The position numbers and the translations under genes were made by a program. Below are positions 58,026-64,000 of a stretch of DNA of 64,000 bases, piece by piece. The stretch is from Microthrixaceae bacterium (GTDB taxonomy: Bacteria > Actinomycetota > Acidimicrobiia > Acidimicrobiales > Microtrichaceae). Below the pieces are notes generated by a model that saw only the letters and a program-made list of their open reading frames with translations, was not told the origin of the DNA and made no database searches. Every line of letters starts with the position of its first letter. Within the stretch, counting starts at the first letter, position 1. The DNA is taken from NCBI GenBank assembly GCA_023957975.1, contig JAMLGM010000009.1, positions 62,001-126,000 on the forward strand. The letters run 5' to 3'.

Positions 58026-58802
58026 GTGTCCATGAACGCACCCCTGTTCGAGATCTCCGACCTCCGCGCCGCGCCCGCAAGCGTCGAGTCGGGAGCCGAC
58101 ATCCTCAACGGCCTCTCCCTCACAATCCGCGACGGCGAGGTGCACGCGATCATGGGTCCGAACGGCTCCGGGAAGTCGACCTTGGCGTCCACCTTGATGG
58201 GAAGCCCGGAATACCGGGTCACCGGCGGAACGATTCGCTACAAGGGCGACGACATCACCAATTGGCCCGTCGACGAGCGCGCCAAGGCCGGGATGTTCTT
58301 GGCGTTCCAGTACCCGCAGGAAGTGTCTGGGGTGCCGGTGCGGTCGTTCCTGCGCCAAGCGATGGGCCAGCGCAAGGGCATCGAGGACATGTCGATTCTC
58401 GAGGTCCGCGTTGCGATGATGGAATGGATGACGCGCCTCGACATGGACCCCGCCTTCGCCGATCGCATGTTGAACGAAGGGTTCTCGGGCGGCGAAAAGA
58501 AGCGCAACGAGATCCTGCAGATGGCAATGCTCGAACCCGACCTGGCAATTCTCGACGAAACCGACTCGGGCCTCGATATCGACGCGCTACGAGTCGTCGC
58601 CAACGGGGTCAACGAAGTCCGCTCGGCCCGGCCGCAGATGGGAACCCTCGTCATCACCCACTACCAGCGCCTCCTCGACTACCTCGAGCCGCAGTTCGTG
58701 CACATTCTCATCGGCGGACGTATCGTCGAGAGCGGCGGCATCGAACTCACCCACCGACTCGAGTCCGAAGGGTTCGCCCCCTGGTTGGAGCATGCGTCAT
58801 GA
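58026..58802 (+). CDS. sufC: Fe-S cluster assembly ATPase SufC
   Basis: A 258-residue ABC ATPase of the SUF system: Walker A GPNGSGKST near residue 43, the SufC-type Q loop in FLAFQYPQEVSGVP, signature FSGGEKKRNEI, Walker B LAILDETDSGLDID and the switch His in VITHYQRLLDY. SufC works with SufB and SufD to assemble Fe-S clusters, but neither gene is here. GGAGG at 58011 is 10 nt before GTG 58026; ATG 58032 is an alternative. The start is coupled by ATGA to sufS downstream. Confidence 0.93.
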   Translation: MSMNAPLFEISDLRAAPASVESGADILNGLSLTIRDGEVHAIMGPNGSGKSTLASTLMGSPEYRVTGGTIRYKGDDITNWPVDERAKAGMFLAFQYPQEVSGVPVRSFLRQAMGQRKGIEDMSILEVRVAMMEWMTRLDMDPAFADRMLNEGFSGGEKKRNEILQMAMLEPDLAILDETDSGLDIDALRVVANGVNEVRSARPQMGTLVITHYQRLLDYLEPQFVHILIGGRIVESGGIELTHRLESEGFAPWLEHAS

Positions 58803-60058
58803 GCGACCTCGACCACGACCTCGATGTCAACGCCATCAAAGCCGACTTCCCGCTGTTGACCTCCACCATGGCGGGTGAGAGCCACGACCAACTCATCACC
58901 TACCTCGACTCGGCGGCCTCCTCACAAAAGCCGAACGTCGTCATCGACACGGTCAGCGACTACTACCGTCGGCTCAACGCAAACGTCGCCCGCGGGGTGT
59001 ACGAGTTAGCCGAGGCGTCGACAAACGCCATGGAGGACGCCCGCCGGAGCGTCGCACGGTTCGTCAACGCACCATCGACGAATGAGATCGTCTTCACTCG
59101 AAACGCCACCGAGTCGATCAATCTGGTCGCCAACACGTGGGGACGACAGAACCTCGGCGCAGGTGACGTCGTGGTGCTGTCCCAACTGGAGCACCACGCC
59201 AACATCGTGCCGTGGCAGATGCTCGCCGCCGAGAAGGGCTTCGAGATCCGGTGGATCCGCCTCGACTCCGATGGCCTGCTCGACTTGAGCGACCTCGACC
59301 GACTCCTCGTCGGCGCCAAATTGCTCAGTGTCTCCGCGATGTCCAACGTTCTCGGAACCCTGACGCCCATTCCGCAACTCGTCGAAGCCGCCCACGCGGC
59401 TGGAGCGATCGCCAACATCGACGCATGCCAGTTCGTTCCCCACGTCCCCACCGATGTGCAGGCATGGGGCGCCGACTTCGTGTCGTTCTCGGCGCACAAG
59501 ATGTGCGGGCCCACCGGGGTCGGCGCGCTGTGGGGACGGATGGAACTCCTCGAGTCCATCCCCCCGTTTCTCGGTGGCGGCGGAATGATCCTCAACGTCA
59601 CCCAGGACGGTTTCAGCACCACCGACGTGCCGCAGAAATTTGAGGCAGGCACCCCGGCAATCGCCGAGATCGTCGGATTCGGCGCCGCTTGTGAGTACCT
59701 GTCGAACATCGGTATGGACGAGGTCCGAAACCACGAAAAGGTGCTCACCACCTACGCGTTGAACGCCTTCGAGGACCGGTTCGGCGGTGCGCTCACCGTT
59801 CACGGCCCAAAGGACCCCAACCTCCGCGGCGGGGTGTTCTCGCTCGCCCTCGACATGGTGCACCCCCACGACCTCAGCCAGGTCCTCGACCAGCACGGCG
59901 TCTGCGTCCGTGCCGGGCATCACTGCGCCAAACCGCTCATGAAAGTGCTCGGAGTCGGCGCGACCGCACGAGCTTCGGTATATATCTACAACGACGAGCG
60001 CGACATCGACGCGCTCTGCGACGCACTCGCGGCGGCCCAGGCGTTCTTCGCCTTCTGA
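58799..60058 (+). CDS. sufS: Cysteine desulfurase SufS
   Basis: A 419-residue PLP enzyme that strips sulfur from cysteine and passes it as persulfide to SufU. Group-II features: LEHHANIVPW, the IDACQFVPH strand, the PLP lysine in SFSAHKMCGP (about K234) and the catalytic Cys in RAGHHCAKP (about C378) in the SufS-type C-terminal loop. ATG at 58799 overlaps the sufC stop by 4 bp. The third SUF gene, sufU, follows 46 bp after the stop. Confidence 0.94.
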   Translation: MSDLDHDLDVNAIKADFPLLTSTMAGESHDQLITYLDSAASSQKPNVVIDTVSDYYRRLNANVARGVYELAEASTNAMEDARRSVARFVNAPSTNEIVFTRNATESINLVANTWGRQNLGAGDVVVLSQLEHHANIVPWQMLAAEKGFEIRWIRLDSDGLLDLSDLDRLLVGAKLLSVSAMSNVLGTLTPIPQLVEAAHAAGAIANIDACQFVPHVPTDVQAWGADFVSFSAHKMCGPTGVGALWGRMELLESIPPFLGGGGMILNVTQDGFSTTDVPQKFEAGTPAIAEIVGFGAACEYLSNIGMDEVRNHEKVLTTYALNAFEDRFGGALTVHGPKDPNLRGGVFSLALDMVHPHDLSQVLDQHGVCVRAGHHCAKPLMKVLGVGATARASVYIYNDERDIDALCDALAAAQAFFAF

Positions 60059-60104
60059 ACGCCCCGCTCCACCTCACCCCCACCGTTTACCAGGAGTCCA
60101 CACC

Positions 60105-60584
60105 ATGGCCGGTCTCGAAGATCTCTACCGCGAGATCATCCTCGATCACTACCGTTCGCCGCGAAATCGCGGTGAGCTCGAGACGCCCCCCGCGACCCGC
60201 ACGGAAGGATTCAACCCGCTCTGCGGCGACGAGATCGTCGTCTACCTTCAGCTCGGAAATGGCGAGGGCGACGAGCGGACCATCGAGAACATCCGCATCG
60301 GCGGGCAGGGGTGTTCGATCAGCCAGTCCTCCGCGTCCATGATGAGCGCTGCGGTCTTGGGCAAGTCCGTGGCCGAGGCACGAGAACTCATGCGCGGATT
60401 CAAAGCGATGATGTCGATCCATGAGACCTCGCTCGAGGACGGTGAGGAAGTTCCGATCGAGGCGCCTTCAGACCTGACCTTGGGCGACCTTGAGGCGCTT
60501 CGCGGCGTGGTGAAATTCCCGGTGCGTATCAAGTGTGCAACCTTGTCGTGGAACACCCTCGACGAGGGGCTCACCTCGGCATAG
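60105..60584 (+). CDS. sufU: SufU sulfur-transfer protein
   Basis: A 159-residue IscU-like protein with the zinc-binding set of Gram-positive SufU: C40 (NPLCGD), D42, C70 (GGQGCSIS) and C144 (RIKCATLSW), and the 18-21-residue insertion between C70 and C144 typical of SufU rather than IscU. It receives sulfur from SufS. ATG at 60105 follows CAGGAGTCC. It is last in the sufC-sufS-sufU run; no terminator is clear before the convergent acyltransferase gene. Confidence 0.93.
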   Translation: MAGLEDLYREIILDHYRSPRNRGELETPPATRTEGFNPLCGDEIVVYLQLGNGEGDERTIENIRIGGQGCSISQSSASMMSAAVLGKSVAEARELMRGFKAMMSIHETSLEDGEEVPIEAPSDLTLGDLEALRGVVKFPVRIKCATLSWNTLDEGLTSA

Positions 60585-60635
60585 GTTCGGCGCTCAGGGG
60601 CCACGCTGATACGCCTCGTTCCTCCGCCTATCCAC

Positions 60636-62426
60636 TCACCTCCACAGCCGTCCACCCAACCCTTCTGCGCCGTCTCCGAACGCACTCCAATCGTCGGCCG
60701 GGAGTGTGACGACCGAGACCCCGGGGTCGCTGTCGGCAACCGTGGCGAGCGCATCGTTGTACCGACGCTGTAGTTCGACGCGTTCCGGGCTCCACACACC
60801 ACCGGCGAGCGCCAACGCCGACCAGTCCTCCACCGTGACCAGATAGACCCGCTCGATCCCAGCGTGGCCCGACCGAAGCGACGCGATGCCGGCACGAGTC
60901 GCCTCGACGTACACCGCCTCGGCTGCCTCCGGGGAGAGCCGCTGGTCACCGTCGACCATCGGCGACGTGTCGTTGAACCCCGCCGAAACGACCGCGACGT
61001 CCGGGTGGAACGCCGCCGCTGCATGGGTCCAGCGCGTGGGCCAGTTGCGGCAGTACCCCGATGCCCGCTCGGACTCCTCGCCGCGAAGTACCTCGCGGTT
61101 GTCGTCCGGACCGCTCGCAATCGAACACCCGGCATCAGCGATCGTCCACACCGCCAACGCGCTGCCCGGATCATCGTCGGAGTCGTCGGGCTCGCCGGCA
61201 AGTCGATCGCCGAGGACGATCGCACTGAGATCTCCGGTGACCAGCACTCGGCGCTGACCCTGGGCCGCGGTCGGCATCTCCACCGGGGAGTCCCAACGCC
61301 GGTTCCAGTCCTCGCGGGCGGTGGGCACCATCAGCAACAACGACGCGAGCGCGATCGCGTAGCCCACACCCGCGGCTCCCCAACCGAATCGCACACGTCC
61401 GGTTCGAAACGGCTGCTCGACGAACCGATACGACGCCTCCACCACGGCCGCCAGCACGGCGAGCCTCACCGCGGCCAGGAGCCACCCGCTGTCGATTCCG
61501 GTGCGGCCCGACGACAGGATCCGAAACACCGGGATGTGCCACAGGTAGATGCCGTAGCTCACCTGCCCGACATGGCGAACCGCTCGCCTCTCGAGAACTC
61601 CCACCAACCACGTTGGCGGATTGGTCGCCGCGGCGACCAGCAAGGTCGCGGCGGCGGTGATCACGAGAAATCCCCATGGGTAGAGCCATGCGTCCTGTGG
61701 TTCGACCAACACGCTGACCGCTCCCAACACGATGAACCCGGCCGCGGCGGCCGCCCCGCACCAACGGGCGTCGAGCGGACGCTGCGTGACCCCCGAGTAC
61801 GCCAGGGCCGCACCGGCGAGCAGTTCGAAGGCGCGGGCATCGGTGCGGAAGTAGCCGACCACCGGACCGGCGAACGCCATCGAGGTCGCCGAGGCAGCGA
61901 TGGCGACGCCGACGATCATCACACGCCTCGACGGGGACGCGACCTTGCGGACCAACAGCAGCCCGGCGATTGGCCACACGAGGTAGAACTGCTCTTCGAT
62001 CGCCAGCGACCACAGGTGATCGAGCACGGTGTTGGTGTTGTGGAGGAATACCGGCGAACGGCCGAAGAACGCCTCGACGAGATTGGTGGTCCATGTCAGC
62101 GCTCCGCCCGCATGAGCGATGTACAGCGCGGATCCGGTATCGGTCCACCACAGCGCGACCGAACACACCGTGACGAGCACCAGCACCGCCGGCACCAGCC
62201 TGCGGATCCGCCGTCCCCAGAACGCCGCCAGGTCGATGCGGTCGTGGCGTTCGTGTTCGACATTCATCATCGAGGTGATCAGGAACCCTGACATGACGAA
62301 GAAGATGTCGACCCCGATGAACCCGCCGGGCAACACGCTCGGCCAGAAATGGAAAACCACGACGGCGGCAACGGCGAACGCGCGAATGCCGTCGAGCGCG
62401 GGGAGATACTTCCAGGATCGGGTCAC
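60636..62426 (-). CDS. Acyltransferase-3 (OafA/YrhL-like) with degenerate SGNH domain
   Basis: A 596-residue membrane enzyme. The N-terminal 370 residues have about 10 helices with the family signature LDGIRAFAVAAVVVFHF (Arg-x10-His) and GGFIGVDIFFVMSGFLIT, i.e. an O-acetyltransferase that moves acyl groups to an extracytoplasmic glycan. The C-terminal 200 residues have an SGNH-hydrolase outline: the block GDLSAIVLGDRL (Ser displaced from the usual GDS) and GFND (block III) remain, but no DxxH block is visible, so catalysis by this domain is doubtful. ATG at 62426 overlaps the stop of the pterin dehydratase gene. Confidence 0.87.
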   Translation of the reverse strand: MTRSWKYLPALDGIRAFAVAAVVVFHFWPSVLPGGFIGVDIFFVMSGFLITSMMNVEHERHDRIDLAAFWGRRIRRLVPAVLVLVTVCSVALWWTDTGSALYIAHAGGALTWTTNLVEAFFGRSPVFLHNTNTVLDHLWSLAIEEQFYLVWPIAGLLLVRKVASPSRRVMIVGVAIAASATSMAFAGPVVGYFRTDARAFELLAGAALAYSGVTQRPLDARWCGAAAAAGFIVLGAVSVLVEPQDAWLYPWGFLVITAAATLLVAAATNPPTWLVGVLERRAVRHVGQVSYGIYLWHIPVFRILSSGRTGIDSGWLLAAVRLAVLAAVVEASYRFVEQPFRTGRVRFGWGAAGVGYAIALASLLLMVPTAREDWNRRWDSPVEMPTAAQGQRRVLVTGDLSAIVLGDRLAGEPDDSDDDPGSALAVWTIADAGCSIASGPDDNREVLRGEESERASGYCRNWPTRWTHAAAAFHPDVAVVSAGFNDTSPMVDGDQRLSPEAAEAVYVEATRAGIASLRSGHAGIERVYLVTVEDWSALALAGGVWSPERVELQRRYNDALATVADSDPGVSVVTLPADDWSAFGDGAEGLGGRLWR

Positions 62427-62734
62427 GGCATCCCGTCGCCCTCGACCAGCCCGTCAAGCGCCAGCCCTGCATCCACCCCACCCAACAGCCCGTTGATACG
62501 CGCGGCAAGGCGCACGTCCCGTTCGGTGATCGCACCGACGTCATGGCTGCGCAGTTCGATCGTCACCACGTTGTAGGAGTTGCACCAATCCGGGTGATGG
62601 TCGAGCTCCTCGGCCAACGCGGCCACCACCGTCATGAAGGCGAACGCCGAAGCGAAATCGACGAACTCGAATCGCCGCACGAGCGCTCCGCTGTCGCGCT
62701 GCCATCCATCTGGGGTCACCGTTTCGGCCGTCAC
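62423..62734 (-). CDS. Pterin-4a-carbinolamine dehydratase
   Basis: A 103-residue PCD/DCoH-like protein that recycles tetrahydropterin carbinolamine. It shows the signature EELDHHPDWCNSYNVVTIEL (HHPDW with the usual DHHP-W...Y..V) followed by SHDVGAITERDVRLAARIN. GTG at 62734 is the only in-frame start close to the domain. The stop overlaps the acyltransferase ATG by 4 bp, a fortuitous or coupled arrangement with no obvious functional link. It is divergent from the 62796 gene. Confidence 0.87.
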   Translation of the reverse strand: MTAETVTPDGWQRDSGALVRRFEFVDFASAFAFMTVVAALAEELDHHPDWCNSYNVVTIELRSHDVGAITERDVRLAARINGLLGGVDAGLALDGLVEGDGMP

Positions 62735-62783
62735 GGTTCCATCATGGCGCGGGGCCGGAGCAGAGTCGGTCACCATCGACCGG

Positions 62784-62789
62784 TAGGGT
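62784..62789 (+). promoter_or_regulatory. Leaderless -10 element of the DUF6941-like gene
   Basis: TAGGGT ends 6 nt before the ATG at 62796; no Shine-Dalgarno sequence intervenes. Confidence 0.5.
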
Positions 62790-62795
62790 GGCGCC

Positions 62796-63248
62796 ATGGC
62801 ACAAGTCCGTTCCGCAATCCTCTGCGACTTTGCGCAGGTCCGAGAGGGTCTCGTCTTCATCTCCTCCGGCGGCATCACCCGCATCGCCGCCCCCCAACCG
62901 GGCTCACCGGTGCAGTTCTTCGCAGCGTGCGACCTGGAGGTCTTGCCATTCGAGATCGGCGAGGCCCACACCCTGACGTTCAAGGTGGTCAACGCCACGA
63001 CGGCGAAGGTCGCGTGGGAGGCGAACCTCCAGGTCAACACCACGGCCAACCCCGACGGCCTCTTTCCCGGCGAGAGCCTGCACGTGCCGATCGCGTTTCG
63101 CGTCGGCCCGTTCCCGGTCGAGGCGTTCGGTCCGCACGACCTCAAAGTGTCGATCGACAACTACGAGACCGAACTGTTGACGTTCTACGTGCTTCAGATG
63201 GTCCAGCCCCCGGGCCAAGCGGCCGAGGATCAGTCTCCGAACGAGTAG
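62796..63248 (+). CDS. Conserved hypothetical protein (DUF6941-like)
   Basis: A 150-residue protein with a beta-sandwich-like pattern: opening AILCDFAQVREGLVFISSGGITRI, alternating strands (HTLTFKVVNATTAKVAWEANL) and a closing DLKVSIDNYETELLTFYVLQ. The opening and rhythm resemble the DUF6941 family of actinobacteria and proteobacteria; function unknown. ATG at 62796 follows TAGGGT by 6 nt. Its stop overlaps the convergent SIMPL gene by 19 bp. Confidence 0.78.
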   Translation: MAQVRSAILCDFAQVREGLVFISSGGITRIAAPQPGSPVQFFAACDLEVLPFEIGEAHTLTFKVVNATTAKVAWEANLQVNTTANPDGLFPGESLHVPIAFRVGPFPVEAFGPHDLKVSIDNYETELLTFYVLQMVQPPGQAAEDQSPNE

Positions 63249-63886
63249 CGGACCTCGACGACGACCTCGGTGCTGTGCTCACCGCCCATGAGCGGGGTGG
63301 CGGGGCCGGAGTCGGCCATGGCCATGCGGACCATCGGTTCGCCGGGGCGACGCACCACATCGAGTTCGCGAACCCACTCCACGGCCCCAATCCGACGGCC
63401 GGTAAGCGCCGCCAGGTGCTCACCGCGATGACGGGCATCTTCGACCGCGGCCTGGCGGGCCGCGTCGCGGTCATCGGTCAGGTCTTCCTTGGCAAACGCC
63501 AGGCCCTGCACCTCCACGGCTCCGCCGGCCGCTGAGGTCGCTGCGTCGAGCACCGATCCCACGGCCCCGGCATCGCGAACCAGGCAGGTGACGATGTTGC
63601 GCACCCGGTAGCCGTCCAGGATCGAACGTTCGTCGACGTGACTCCACTCCTGCTGGATGGAATAGGTGTCGGTGCTGATGTCCCGTTCGTCGACACCGTG
63701 GCCGCCCAGCGCGTCCAGGAGCGCCCGAGCAGCCGTCGCCGCCGCCGCGATGGCGGTCGGGGCATCGGCTTCGCGAACCGAAACCCCAAGGGTCAACGTG
63801 ACGACATCGGGTGCGCTCGATGCGCGGCCGCGCCCGATCACCTGAATTCCGCTGGCCGGGCCGTCGAACTGATTGCTATCGATCAC
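63230..63886 (-). CDS. SIMPL-domain protein (DUF541-like)
   Basis: A 218-residue protein of the SIMPL/DUF541 family (BP26/YggE type): IQVIGRGRASSAPDVVTLTLGVSVREADAPTA, RDISTDTYSIQQEW, VRNIVTCLVRDAGAVGSVLDAATSAAGG and a closing VVVEVRYSFGD. YggE-like proteins sit in or near the envelope and reduce oxidative stress in some bacteria, but their biochemistry is not settled. No signal peptide is visible here, so it may be cytoplasmic. GTG at 63886 has GAGGAG upstream. Confidence 0.87.
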   Translation of the reverse strand: MIDSNQFDGPASGIQVIGRGRASSAPDVVTLTLGVSVREADAPTAIAAAATAARALLDALGGHGVDERDISTDTYSIQQEWSHVDERSILDGYRVRNIVTCLVRDAGAVGSVLDAATSAAGGAVEVQGLAFAKEDLTDDRDAARQAAVEDARHRGEHLAALTGRRIGAVEWVRELDVVRRPGEPMVRMAMADSGPATPLMGGEHSTEVVVEVRYSFGD

Positions 63887-63932
63887 TTCTCGCTCCTCGT
63901 CGCGTTGGCCCCGAGTCTGTCCCAGGCGGCGC

Positions 63933-64000
63933 TCAGAGTCCCAGCGGGTCGGCGAAGGGGTCGGGTGCGTCGTCTGGCGAGGACAGGGGCTCGTCGTCGG
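63933..64000 (-). CDS. C-terminal fragment of an unidentified gene
   Basis: The last 68 bases read on the minus strand as an acidic/proline tail, DDEPLSSPDDAPDPFADPLGL, ending in a stop at 63933-63935. The gene continues beyond the window. Too little is present for identification. Confidence 0.4.
   Translation of the reverse strand, partial: DDEPLSSPDDAPDPFADPLGL

Overview
The window is GC-rich, densely coded actinobacterial DNA. Markers of this are two DUF2510 N-termini, a DUF222/HNH (13E12-type) gene pair, a DprE2-like reductase, a homodimeric AceE, a SufU-type scaffold, short intergenic gaps and many leaderless promoters. An Acidimicrobiia-like member of Actinomycetota is my best guess, but this is inferred from gene content; there is no rRNA or other phylogenetic marker here. 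I found no tRNA, rRNA or CRISPR array.

Layout. Positions 1-10465 hold a surface-polysaccharide cluster: the end of an LpxA-like acyltransferase, a coupled epimerase / hexapeptide acetyltransferase / GT4 glycosyltransferase operon, two DegT-type sugar aminotransferases, a Gfo/Idh/MocA dehydrogenase, a Wzx-like flippase and a large polytopic membrane protein. Positions 10494-20934 hold housekeeping genes (sirtuin, asparaginase II-type protein, scramblase-like protein, methionine synthase metH) and two exported proteins. A decayed DUF222/HNH gene lies at 21041-22538, and an intact paralogue in the same orientation lies 34 kb away at 55082-56581.

Positions 22734-31271 form a minus-strand block around lipoate-dependent metabolism: lpd, a two-lipoyl-domain E2, an unusual single gene fusing LipB to LipA, then an M24 peptidase and two membrane proteins. 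Positions 31375-38384 hold a tiny membrane ORF, dprE2, an MBG-repeat lipoprotein, a TIGR01777 epimerase, SRPBCC and HAD proteins, an SDR with a palindromic operator, a J-domain-like protein and RNase H. Positions 38454-54935 hold aceE (the E1 partner for the E2/E3 genes), an HhH-GPD-like protein, a SWIM/SNF2 helicase pair, an RCC1-repeat exported protein, an acyl-CoA dehydrogenase, a Phd/VapC toxin-antitoxin pair and an MBL/AraC/VOC cassette. Positions 56721-64000 hold a DUF4184 protein, sufC-sufS-sufU (without sufB or sufD), an acyltransferase-3 protein, a pterin carbinolamine dehydratase, a SIMPL-domain protein and the tail of another gene.

The most unusual signals are the LipB-LipA fusion, a 14-bp tandem repeat that builds a chain of five-codon mini-ORFs joined by ATGA overlaps ahead of a lipoprotein gene (19281-19341), a 50-bp palindrome present twice at convergent gene ends, the paired DUF222 units with a shared palindrome and promoter, and a recurring TANNNT-N6-9-start-codon arrangement indicating widespread leaderless transcription.
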